62,845 nucleotides of DNA from an uncultured Bacteroidales bacterium (lineage in GTDB: Bacteria > Bacteroidota > Bacteroidia > Bacteroidales > Muribaculaceae). Below the pieces are notes generated by a model, which worked only from the letters and a program-made list of their open reading frames with translations, made no database searches and was not told the origin of the DNA. The translations under genes and the position numbers were made by a program. Location: positions 73,060 through 135,904 of the forward strand of contig CALZTY010000002.1 in NCBI GenBank assembly GCA_945829225.1, read 5' to 3'. Shown in pieces: positions 43,700 through 52,081 of the stretch (position 1 is the stretch's first letter; each line of letters starts with the position of its first letter).

Positions 43700-45265
43700 T
43701 TAGTAGTTGACATTCTTGAGGTTGGGATTAGCCGAGGTCTCGGTGGTGGGGATAGGATAGATGTTGAAGCGGCTGTCGACAGCGCGACCTTCCATGATGC
43801 CGCCCTTCCATTGCCAGATGTATGCGTCGCCGGCAAAGCGGTTGAAGCGTACCAAGTCGCTGCGGCGCACAAGTTCGTAGTAGAGTTCGCGACCGCGCTC
43901 GTCAATCATGAAGCCGAGATTGAACTGAGCATCGGAGATGTCGCCCGAGTTGTCGCCATAGGCGCGACGGCGCACTTGGTTGACCAGTTCGCGAGCCTCG
44001 TCGCGGCTCATACCCGAGCCACCGCGCAGCACTGCTTCGGCAGCGGTGAGGTAAATTTCGCCCAAGCGGAAGATGGGGAAGTCGGTGGTCACGCCCACGT
44101 CGGTGGAGCAAGCTTGCTCGCCGGCATCGTTGAGGTTGGTCCATTTGCACGACCAGTAGCCCATGGCAGCGTCGTCCATGCCGCCGGTGAAGTATTGTTG
44201 TTGGTCCTTGATGACGAAGCGGAAGCGTCCGTCGCCGTCGGCGAAGAGCGAGGTGAACTCGCCGCGGGCGGTGAAACTACCCCAAGCGGTGTCGATGCCG
44301 TAGTTAGCTGTCTGAGAGTCGCCATTGGTGGGGCAAGAGCCGCAGATGATGTAGGTAGCCGAGCCCCAGGTAGCCGAGTAGGTGTTGTCGGTGGCGAAGG
44401 CAAAGATGATTTCGTTGGTGCGCTTGTCGTTGTCACCATTGAAGAGTTTGCCGTAGTCGGGCTCGAGAGTGTATCCCAGAGCCATGACCTTCTTGCAGAA
44501 GTCGATACACTCGGTAGCATGGGAGGTGCCGGTGTACACCTCGCCGTTGAGGGCAACGCGTGCGCCCAAGGCATAGGCGGCACCACGTCCGGCACGCGGA
44601 TACGACGGTGTGGCGGGCAGATCCTCGGCGATGGCGTTAATCTCGCTGATGATATAGTTGTAGAGTTGCTCGCCGTTGTAAGCCTCGGGGATGTATGAGG
44701 TCATGGGAGTGTTCTCGTCGACAAACGGACCTTGACCGAAGAGGTCCAGCACCCACCAATAGGTGAAGGCGCGCATGTAGCGGGCTTCGAGGGCGTAGGT
44801 GCGAATCTCGGCTTGTGTGGCGGCGTCAAAATGACTGATGTGGGCGTCGTCGCAGTAGCGCAGGAACTCGTTGGCGAGCGAGATGATGTAATACAAGCGG
44901 TAGTAGGTGTCGGATACCCACACATCGGTGGCTTTCCAGTTGATGGTGGAGATGTCGGTGAGGTTGTCGCCCGAGTTGTACTTGTAAGCGGCTTCGTCGG
45001 TGGGGAGTTCTTCGAGGTTGAAGAGGTTGCGGAGCATGTCTTCGCCGTTCTCGCTGCTGATGTCGGCGCTGCCGCCGCCACGCTCGGCGCCGATGAGGCT
45101 GTAAGCCGAGTAAACCTTGGCGAGCACCGAGCTATAGCCGTCGAGGCTGCTGTATACGTCGTCGGCAGTGGTGCCGATGACCGGCTTTTGGTCCAAATCG
45201 CCGGTGCAGGCGCTCATTCCTATCATTGCCACCAGCGCTATGGCTATGTTATATATCTTTTTCAT
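43700..45265 (-). CDS. SusD-like starch/glycan-binding outer-membrane lipoprotein
   Basis: The 521-residue product has a lipobox MSAC (Cys20) and the SusD pattern: N-terminal LDQKPVIGTTADDVYSS, helical repeats (YYRLYYIISLANEFLRYC; RYMRAFTYWWVLDLFG) and a C-terminal RRSDLVRFNRF ... YPIPTTE. It forms the lid of the SusC channel and captures oligosaccharides. The genes are 18 nt apart on either side, in the order susC, susD, susE-like, enzymes. Confidence 0.95.
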   Translation of the reverse strand: MKKIYNIAIALVAMIGMSACTGDLDQKPVIGTTADDVYSSLDGYSSVLAKVYSAYSLIGAERGGGSADISSENGEDMLRNLFNLEELPTDEAAYKYNSGDNLTDISTINWKATDVWVSDTYYRLYYIISLANEFLRYCDDAHISHFDAATQAEIRTYALEARYMRAFTYWWVLDLFGQGPFVDENTPMTSYIPEAYNGEQLYNYIISEINAIAEDLPATPSYPRAGRGAAYALGARVALNGEVYTGTSHATECIDFCKKVMALGYTLEPDYGKLFNGDNDKRTNEIIFAFATDNTYSATWGSATYIICGSCPTNGDSQTANYGIDTAWGSFTARGEFTSLFADGDGRFRFVIKDQQQYFTGGMDDAAMGYWSCKWTNLNDAGEQACSTDVGVTTDFPIFRLGEIYLTAAEAVLRGGSGMSRDEARELVNQVRRRAYGDNSGDISDAQFNLGFMIDERGRELYYELVRRSDLVRFNRFAGDAYIWQWKGGIMEGRAVDSRFNIYPIPTTETSANPNLKNVNY

Positions 45266-45283
45266 TGTTTTTGCGGATTATTT

Positions 45284-48200
45284 TTAGAAGTTAAGACCGA
45301 GGGTGAGCGAATAGGTGTGTGGGCGCGGGTAGACGCTGCTCTCGATGCCCCAGTTGCTCTCGGGGTCCACACCGTTGTAGTTGGTGATGGTGAATACGTT
45401 CTGCATCATTGCCGATACATGCAGCGATACATTGCGATACACCTTGCCGAAGTCGTAAGATACTTGAATATTGTCCATCTTGAGGAAGGATGCGTTCTCC
45501 ACGTAGTGGTCCGAGGAGTATTGCTTGCGCTGGAAGTTGGTCTCGAGGAAGGATTGCGAGAGGTTGTTGACCTGCCCCACGTTCCAGGATACACATTCCC
45601 AAGCACCGGTGTTGGCGGCGGTGCCGTTGTAGAGGTAGTTGCCTACCTGGGCGCGCAAGGCGGTGGAGATGGTCCAGCGCTTGTAGCGCAGCGAGGTGCT
45701 GAAGCCGAAGATCCAGTCGGGAGCCGCGTGGTGGTAGTAGTATTGGTCGGCATCGGTGATTTGACCGTCGCCGTTGAGGTCGGCATACATGCCCTCGATG
45801 GGCTTGCCGGTAGCCTCGTCATAGATTTGCTTGTAGACCTTGAAGGTGTTGGGGGCATAGCCGGTCTTGTAGACCATGACGGGTGTCGACTCCATGTAGC
45901 CGATGAATGTGTCGGCGGCGTCGGCGCCCTCCACGAGGCTCAGGTTGGTGATTTCATTCTTCTGCCAGGTGGCGTTGAATGAGGCGCTCCAGTTGAAGTC
46001 TTTGTTGTCGATGATGGTGCCGTTGAGGACGATTTCGACACCCTTGCTGCTTACATTGCCCACGTTGGAGAGCATTGTCTTGTTGAAGTTGATGCCGGCG
46101 GGGATGGGCACGGTGGCGAGGAGGTCCTCGGTCTTGCGGGTATAGAAGTCGACGCTACCATTGATGCGGTTGGACAGGAAGCCGTAGTCGATACCGAAGT
46201 TCCACGACTTGGTGGTCTCCCACTTGAGGTCGGGGTTGTACAGTTGGGGACGATACAGCGATATCCATTCGCCGTTGAAGAAGTAGTAAGCGCCTTGGTA
46301 TGAGGCGGTATAGTTGGGCAAGTAGCCGTAGTTGGAGATACCGTCTTGCTGACCGGTCACACCGTAGGAGGCACGCACCTTGAGTTCGTTCATCACGCCG
46401 AGGAGGTTCTCAAAGAAGCCCTCGCGTGACACGCGCCATGCCAGAGCCACTGAGGGGAACGTACCCCAGCGGTTGTCCTTGGCGAAGCGGCTCGAGCCGT
46501 CGCGACGGAATGTGGCGGTGAGCAGATAGCGGCTGTCGAATGTGTAATTGAGACGTCCGTAGTACGACAGCAAGCTGTGGCGCTCGTCGTAGGGTTGCGA
46601 GGTGTTGGTGATCTCGCCGGCGTCGTTGTAGGTGTCGTATGCCTGGCAGTGGTTGCGCCAGTATTGGTAGTCGTAACCCACAGTCACGTCGACTGTCGAC
46701 TTGATGTCGGTGAATTCCTTATTATAATTGGCATAGGCGGTGAGCAGGCGGTTGATGTTCTTCTGCGGGCCCTGGGTGTAGTGGTAGCCACCCGAGTTGT
46801 AGTTGTCGAATGTGTTTTGGTTCATGCCCACGATGCTCTTGCCACGCGAGGCGTCGATACCGCCGGTGACATGCACGCGCAATTCGGGGAGCCGGTGGAG
46901 GCGGTAGTCGATATCGAAGTTACCGACGAAGCGCCACACGCGAGCCTTGTTGTTGTATTGGCGGAGCATGGCGACAGGGTTGGCGATAGCGCCCTGGGCG
47001 GGTCCTTGGGCTGCATCGATTACTTCGTGATAGCCGCCGAAGATGGGCTCGCCACCGGGGGTGAGCACTTGCTGTCCGTTGGCATCATAGGTGCCGTAGA
47101 CGGGCTGTGTGGGGTCGTATGCGCCGGCATTCCACAGGGCGCCGGTGTTGGCATAGTGGTTGTTGGCATATGTGCCCTTGCCGCTGAGGGTCACGCGCAA
47201 GTGGTCGTCGAGGAACGAGGGCGTGAGGTTGAGGTTGGCGGTGTAGCGGTTTGAGCGGTCGGTGATAAGGATACCTTCTTGATACATAGCGCCCAAGCCT
47301 ACGCGGAAGGGCAGCCACGAGGCGGCGCGTCCCGAGATGCTGAGGCTGTTGTCGGTGCCGAAGGCGTTTTGGAATACCTCGTCAATCCAGTCGGTGTCGG
47401 TGCCGTGACCCAGGAGAGCCACTTGCTCGGGGGTGCCGAAGGTGTTGATTACCTCGCGGAATTGCGAGTTGCTCAGCACGGGAGCGGTGCGGTCGTGCTG
47501 CGAGATTGAGTTGGTGGTCTGGAACGATACGTGCACGCCGTCGCCCGAGCCCTTCTTGGTGGTGATGATGATGACACCATTGGAGGCGCGGGAGCCGTAG
47601 ATAGCGGTGGATGAGGCGTCCTTGAGGATGGTCATGCTCTCGATATCGTTGGGGTTGATGAGGCTGAGGAAGTTGCCCGAGCCGGTCACGCCGCCGCCCA
47701 CTTCCATAGGTACGCCATCGAGCACGATCAGAGGGTCGTTGGAGGCATTCAGTGAGGCGCCGCCGCGGATGCGGATGGTCGACGAGGCGTTGGGCGAGCC
47801 ACCGCTATTGGTGATCTGCACGCCGGCGATGCGACCGTTGATGAGTTCCTCGGGCGAGGAAATCATGCCTTGGTTGAAGTCTTTCTCGCTCACTGTGGCT
47901 ACCGAGCCGGTGAGGTCGTCCTTCTTGCGGACACCGTAACCGATTACTACCACTTCCTCGAGAAGTTCGTTGTCGGGTTGGAGGCTTACATTCACCACAT
48001 TGCCGGTGATGGCGACAGTGATGGTCTTGTAGCCGATGTAGGAGATTTGGAGTTGGTTGTTAGCCGCAGGGACCGGCAGGCTGAAGTTGCCGTCGAAGTC
48101 GGTAGTAGTGGCGATTTGCGCTCCGTCGACGCGCACTGTGGCGCCGATAAGCGGCTCGCCGTTCTCATCTGTGACGGTACCTGTCACCGTCCGTGGGCTC

Positions 48201-48292
48201 TGGGCTATTGCCGCAAGCGGCAGCAGAAGCACCGCTAAGATTATGCTCAGCAGGCGGCTCCTCATGGTTGTAGCCTTTAACGCTTTTTTCAT
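45284..48292 (-). CDS. SusC-like TonB-dependent outer-membrane transporter
   Basis: The 1002-residue product has a signal peptide and an N-terminal carboxypeptidase-like domain (TVTGTVTDENGEPLIGATV). The plug motifs are VIGYGVRKKDDLTGSVATV and SMTILKDASSTAIYGSRAS; the barrel ends in a C-terminal Phe (LTLGLNF). It imports glycan fragments, here most likely galactan oligosaccharides, using TonB energy. It is the first gene of the locus. An internal ATG 27 nt downstream (MRSRLL) is an alternative start. No extracytoplasmic sigma/anti-sigma pair or hybrid two-component sensor lies beside it. Confidence 0.95.
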   Translation of the reverse strand: MKKALKATTMRSRLLSIILAVLLLPLAAIAQSPRTVTGTVTDENGEPLIGATVRVDGAQIATTTDFDGNFSLPVPAANNQLQISYIGYKTITVAITGNVVNVSLQPDNELLEEVVVIGYGVRKKDDLTGSVATVSEKDFNQGMISSPEELINGRIAGVQITNSGGSPNASSTIRIRGGASLNASNDPLIVLDGVPMEVGGGVTGSGNFLSLINPNDIESMTILKDASSTAIYGSRASNGVIIITTKKGSGDGVHVSFQTTNSISQHDRTAPVLSNSQFREVINTFGTPEQVALLGHGTDTDWIDEVFQNAFGTDNSLSISGRAASWLPFRVGLGAMYQEGILITDRSNRYTANLNLTPSFLDDHLRVTLSGKGTYANNHYANTGALWNAGAYDPTQPVYGTYDANGQQVLTPGGEPIFGGYHEVIDAAQGPAQGAIANPVAMLRQYNNKARVWRFVGNFDIDYRLHRLPELRVHVTGGIDASRGKSIVGMNQNTFDNYNSGGYHYTQGPQKNINRLLTAYANYNKEFTDIKSTVDVTVGYDYQYWRNHCQAYDTYNDAGEITNTSQPYDERHSLLSYYGRLNYTFDSRYLLTATFRRDGSSRFAKDNRWGTFPSVALAWRVSREGFFENLLGVMNELKVRASYGVTGQQDGISNYGYLPNYTASYQGAYYFFNGEWISLYRPQLYNPDLKWETTKSWNFGIDYGFLSNRINGSVDFYTRKTEDLLATVPIPAGINFNKTMLSNVGNVSSKGVEIVLNGTIIDNKDFNWSASFNATWQKNEITNLSLVEGADAADTFIGYMESTPVMVYKTGYAPNTFKVYKQIYDEATGKPIEGMYADLNGDGQITDADQYYYHHAAPDWIFGFSTSLRYKRWTISTALRAQVGNYLYNGTAANTGAWECVSWNVGQVNNLSQSFLETNFQRKQYSSDHYVENASFLKMDNIQVSYDFGKVYRNVSLHVSAMMQNVFTITNYNGVDPESNWGIESSVYPRPHTYSLTLGLNF

Positions 48293-48406
48293 GGTTAATG
48301 TTAAAATTGATTTTTTGGGTTATGTTAAATTTTATTGTTGGCGGTATTTAGTGCAAATCCTAAAAACAATCTCTCTATTACCCCTTGCATTGTACTTAGA
48401 ACACTG

Positions 48407-48414
48407 CAAAATTA
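48407..48414 (-). promoter_or_regulatory. -7 box of the galactan locus
   Basis: TAATTTTG on the minus strand, giving a leader of about 110 nt before susC. A TTTG at the right distance is missing, which fits activator-dependent expression. Confidence 0.5.
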
Positions 48415-48519
48415 ATACTCATTAATATGTAAATCCACATTTTTTAGGACAAATCATCCCACAAATCGGACATCCCGGTCTTTTTTATCACACTTTGTCC
48501 CTCACGCACAGTACGAGAA

Positions 48520-48550
48520 GCCCCGCAAGACTCGCTCGGTCCTGCGGGGC
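48520..48550 (-). terminator. terminator of the malic enzyme gene
   Basis: Long stem GCCCCGCA.GAC with GTC.TGCGGGGC, followed by TTCT on the minus strand, 26 nt after the stop. Confidence 0.75.
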
Positions 48551-48575
48551 ATGTATTGTCATTCTTTGCAACGGC

Positions 48576-49913
48576 TCAGTACTTGAAACTGTTGTAAGAG
48601 GTCTGTTGCTTGATGAGGTATTGTATCAGGGCATCGTTGGTGTGAATGATTGACTCAAGGCTGCGAGTATAGGCGTTGAAGTCGACGATATGCCGGCGGG
48701 CGACACCCGATTGCTCGGCGGCACGGATGATGGCAGGTGCAACCTTGGTGAGCAGTCGCCGGTCGAAGGGCTTGGGCAAGATGTATCGCGAGCCGAAGTG
48801 CAAGTCGGGCTCGCCATATGCCGCGGCAATGTCAGCGGGTACCGGCTCGTGTGCCAATGCAGCGATGGCGATAGCTGCAGCCTTCTTCATCGGCTCGTTG
48901 ATGGCGGTGGCGCGGCAGTCGAGCGCGGCGCGGAAGATGTACGGGAAGCCCAGCACATTGTTTATTTGGTTGGGATAGTCCGACCGCCCGGTGGCAAAGA
49001 TGAGGTCGTTGCGCGATGACATCGCCTCGCCGTAGGTGATTTCGGGCTCGGGATTTGCCAGGGCAAAGACTATGGGGCGCGGAGCCATTGTGCGTATCAT
49101 GTCGGCGGTGAGCACTCCGGCAACCGACAGCCCCAAGAAGATGTCGGCACCGACAAGCGCCTCAGCGAGGGTGTGGATGTCGGTGCGAGAGGTCGCCATG
49201 CGCTGCTTGTAGGGGTTGAGATCGGTGCGCGACGTGGATATCACACCGCGCGAGTCACACATCACGATGTTTTCGCGACGGATGCCCAGGGCGCGGTAGA
49301 GGTTGGTGCATGCCATGGCGGCGGCACCGGCGCCATTCACCACCAGTCGTGCCGTGGTGATGTCCTTGCCCTGTATCTCCAAGGCATTGAGCAAGCCCGC
49401 CGCCGAGATTATGGCTGTGCCGTGCTGGTCGTCGTGCATCACGGGTATATTACATTGCTCCACCAGGCTTTCCTCTATCTCAAAGCACTCGGGAGCCTTG
49501 ATATCCTCCAGGTTGATACCGCCGAAGGTCGCCTCGAGCGACTTCACCACCTGCACAAATCGCTGCGGGTCGGTCTCGTTCACTTCGATGTCGAAGGCAT
49601 CCAAGCCGGCAAAAATCTTGAATAGCAATGCCTTGCCCTCCATCACCGGCTTGCATGCCTCGGCTCCGGTATTGCCTAAGCCCAGGGTGGCAGTGCCATT
49701 GGAGATGACTGCTACCAAATTGCCCCGATTGGTGTAGTCGTAACTGCGTGCCGCATCTGCTTTTATCTCCAGACACGGATAGGCGACACCCGGCGAGTAT
49801 GCCAGCGACAACTCCTCGGGCGTCATATATTGTTTGGTGGGAACTACTTCGATTTTGCCCGGACGCGGATTGCGATGGTAATCCAGCGCGGCTTGTTTCA
49901 ATGTCTCTTTCAT
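48576..49913 (-). CDS. malic enzyme without a phosphotransacetylase domain
   Basis: The 445-residue product has the bacterial malic enzyme core: [25 protein letters not shown], the metal-binding [12 protein letters not shown], and the nucleotide-binding [11 protein letters not shown]. It oxidatively decarboxylates malate to pyruvate, probably with NADP. Many Bacteroidales MaeB-type enzymes carry a C-terminal phosphotransacetylase-like domain of about 300 residues; this one stops before it. The longer frame to 49964 lacks homology, so the ATG at 49913 is used. The gene is alone between a terminator and the AraC regulators. Confidence 0.93.
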   Translation of the reverse strand: MKETLKQAALDYHRNPRPGKIEVVPTKQYMTPEELSLAYSPGVAYPCLEIKADAARSYDYTNRGNLVAVISNGTATLGLGNTGAEACKPVMEGKALLFKIFAGLDAFDIEVNETDPQRFVQVVKSLEATFGGINLEDIKAPECFEIEESLVEQCNIPVMHDDQHGTAIISAAGLLNALEIQGKDITTARLVVNGAGAAAMACTNLYRALGIRRENIVMCDSRGVISTSRTDLNPYKQRMATSRTDIHTLAEALVGADIFLGLSVAGVLTADMIRTMAPRPIVFALANPEPEITYGEAMSSRNDLIFATGRSDYPNQINNVLGFPYIFRAALDCRATAINEPMKKAAAIAIAALAHEPVPADIAAAYGEPDLHFGSRYILPKPFDRRLLTKVAPAIIRAAEQSGVARRHIVDFNAYTRSLESIIHTNDALIQYLIKQQTSYNSFKY

Positions 49914-50060
49914 ATCGATTGTACCTGTAAAAATGTGATAGTAAGTACAATTAAAACGATCCACGACACCAAAAAGTTCCTAAAAAATAACAATAAATAT
50001 AGCCTCACACCTTCCGTAACCTCGCCGTCAACTCCTCCAAATGGTTTGTGAGGGGATGGA

Positions 50061-50954
50061 TTATTCTTTATTTGTTAATGCGTTGTGTGTCAGTTCTTTA
50101 ATTAGGGGGGGGTAGTGGTTTCCGCTCGCGAGCGAGTAGGAGCGCAGCGCTCGCCATTGTGCCGGCGTTGCGCCCGTCAGTCGGTTGCAGAAGCGTGTCA
50201 GCGCTCCGCTCGTCGATAGCGCTGTCTCCTCGGCGATTTCGTCAAGGTCCTTGTTGGAATACACCAATTGCCGCAGGATGTGCTCCAGCCGTCGACAATC
50301 GAGCAACTCGCTGAGCGACATATTCAGCACGTGCCGTGTCGCACGATGCAGATATTGACGGCTCACACCCAGCGCCTCGGCATACTCCTCGACGCCCTTG
50401 TCGGGCATTGTCTCGCGTGTCAGCATCTCGGTGAGCCGGGCGACAAGCGCATATGCCGAGTCGTCGGATGCCGAGCCACGGTCGTGCTCGCCAAAGAGAT
50501 ACATCGCGCTGAGGTACAAAGTCGCAAAGGTGCTCAGCATCATTTGGTCGTGAAAGAGGTGCTCGGGCGTGGTCGCGGCACGCTCTATATTATTAATGTG
50601 TATCAACAGCGACTCCATCGCCTTTGCTTTCAAGGGCATGTGTGCCAGGGCGCGACGTCGGGCATAGAATATGTAATCTATTGGTTTATACGCTGATAAC
50701 GCGCAGGCTTGCAGTGGATAAGTCCACACAGCCACCCACAACTCGCCATCGGGCGACACCTCTGCTATCGCCGGTGCCGATTGGCTCGGCGCGTGGACCA
50801 GTGCCGGAGCCGTCGCGATGTGCTCGGTACCCTCGCTGCGATACCTCACTAGCCCTCTTACAACCAAAACCATTGAATATGAGAGGTCTACGCCATTCAG
50901 CACCGAGGTGTCAGCGCCTGTGATGTGATATATCTGTGGCTTATGCTTCAACAT
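50061..50954 (-). CDS. AraC family transcriptional regulator (second of a pair)
   Basis: The 297-residue product has a cupin-like N-terminal sensor domain and a C-terminal double helix-turn-helix: KGVEEYAEALGVSRQYLHRA (first HTH) and LDEIAEETALSTSGALTRFC (second HTH). Its start lies 14 bases inside the end of the gene upstream, so translation is coupled. Neither ligand nor target is evident. The galactan locus has no regulator of its own, so one of the two AraC proteins is a possible candidate, though a malic enzyme gene lies between. Confidence 0.85.
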   Translation of the reverse strand: MLKHKPQIYHITGADTSVLNGVDLSYSMVLVVRGLVRYRSEGTEHIATAPALVHAPSQSAPAIAEVSPDGELWVAVWTYPLQACALSAYKPIDYIFYARRRALAHMPLKAKAMESLLIHINNIERAATTPEHLFHDQMMLSTFATLYLSAMYLFGEHDRGSASDDSAYALVARLTEMLTRETMPDKGVEEYAEALGVSRQYLHRATRHVLNMSLSELLDCRRLEHILRQLVYSNKDLDEIAEETALSTSGALTRFCNRLTGATPAQWRALRSYSLASGNHYPPLIKELTHNALTNKE

Positions 50955-51804
50955 GGCTTTGAATTATCTTGAAGAGCCGCTCGGCTGTGAGGTCTATCTC
51001 GCTGATGAGGAAGTTGCTCAGTGCTGCCGTTGAACCGAAGCCATGCGCCTCGGCTACCTCGGCGAGGGCAATCCCTCGGCACATATCGTTGCAGATGCTG
51101 CGTATCGCGCAGTGGTTGAGTATCTGCGACGGTGCATATCCGCTCACCTCCTTGACTGCACCGGCAAAGTGCTGTGGCGTCACACCCAATTTGGCGGCAT
51201 ACCATCTCACATCGCGTCGCGGATATTCTTGATTATTAAATAGATGCCTGAAGGCAGTGGTGAGTTCCATGGCACTATTGCCCACATCGCAATGCCGGTA
51301 GCCATAACTCCGCAACGAGGCATCGCACAAGTCGAGAATGAGACTCTTGAGCAGCGATACCTTGATTTCGTCGGTCCTATGCTTGGGTAGCGCCTGCACA
51401 CTCTCGACATAGCGAGCAAAGATATCGCCAAAGCCCGCCTCGTGCGTCACTACCGGCGCAAACCATCCGCGAGCCTCGTAGAAGTGGGGCAGGGGATAGG
51501 GATTGTCGGCAAATATCTGCCGAAATGCCTTCGCCGTGATGCTCACCACGTCGATACTCGCATCTGCCGTGGCATCATTGACCATAAAGAAGTCTCCATC
51601 GCTCACATCGTAGATGTCGCCACGGCATCCGCGATGTCGTGCCCCATTGATGATGACATTGACCTCTCCGCCAACTACCGCTACAAGGGTGTGCAAGCCG
51701 ATGCGCCGGGGCATCGTCATCACTTGGCGACGTCCGCGCATGCGCACTACCTCACACACTTCCTCTGCGGTGACCGGCGCCTCGGCTATATTCTTGGTTT
51801 TCAC
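50941..51804 (-). CDS. AraC family transcriptional regulator (first of a pair)
   Basis: The 287-residue product starts with GTG and has a cupin-type N-terminal half (RIGLHTLVAVVGGEVNVII, GDIYDVSDGDFFMV). Its C-terminal AraC DNA-binding domain shows VRWYAAKLGVTPQHFAGAV and LAEVAEAHGFGSTAALSNF. A degenerate -7 box, TAACTTCG at 51809-51816, ends exactly 4 nt before the GTG, suggesting a leaderless mRNA. It overlaps the second AraC gene by 14 bases. The two proteins are only loosely alike in sequence, so they are not a recent duplication. Confidence 0.85.
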   Translation of the reverse strand: MKTKNIAEAPVTAEEVCEVVRMRGRRQVMTMPRRIGLHTLVAVVGGEVNVIINGARHRGCRGDIYDVSDGDFFMVNDATADASIDVVSITAKAFRQIFADNPYPLPHFYEARGWFAPVVTHEAGFGDIFARYVESVQALPKHRTDEIKVSLLKSLILDLCDASLRSYGYRHCDVGNSAMELTTAFRHLFNNQEYPRRDVRWYAAKLGVTPQHFAGAVKEVSGYAPSQILNHCAIRSICNDMCRGIALAEVAEAHGFGSTAALSNFLISEIDLTAERLFKIIQSHVEA

Positions 51805-51808
51805 GGTG

Positions 51809-51816
51809 CGAAGTTA
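51809..51816 (-). promoter_or_regulatory. -7 box of the AraC pair, leaderless
   Basis: TAACTTCG on the minus strand (one mismatch to consensus), 4 nt before the GTG start. Confidence 0.4.
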
Positions 51817-51956
51817 CTAATTTTTGCCTAGTCCGTCGAAACAAGGTTTACATCGGGTGAAAAACGTCTTAAAAATCGCCCAAAATTCGGCTCCATTGGT
51901 TTACAACCGGTGCTTTTGTGCTTAAGCATTCAAGGCTCCCTATCCGCCAAATGAGA

Positions 51957-51964
51957 TAAATTTG
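51957..51964 (+). promoter_or_regulatory. -7 box of the starch-binding bead protein
   Basis: TAAATTTG, about 118 nt before the start at 52082. No TTTG at the right spacing. Confidence 0.4.
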
Positions 51965-52081
51965 TGCCAAAATTTTCCACCTTAAAAACGCAGAGCAAAC
52001 ATATCATAGAGAACTTATTCAATTATTAACCCGCGATGCCTCGGTGTCGCACAAACTTATAACCTATTAAAATATAATAGC

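Noticed and set aside
43355-45982. Two plus-strand frames of 447 and 416 codons across susC/susD/susE-like genes
   Set aside because: They are antisense to clearly recognised proteins and have no recognisable start signals or motifs.
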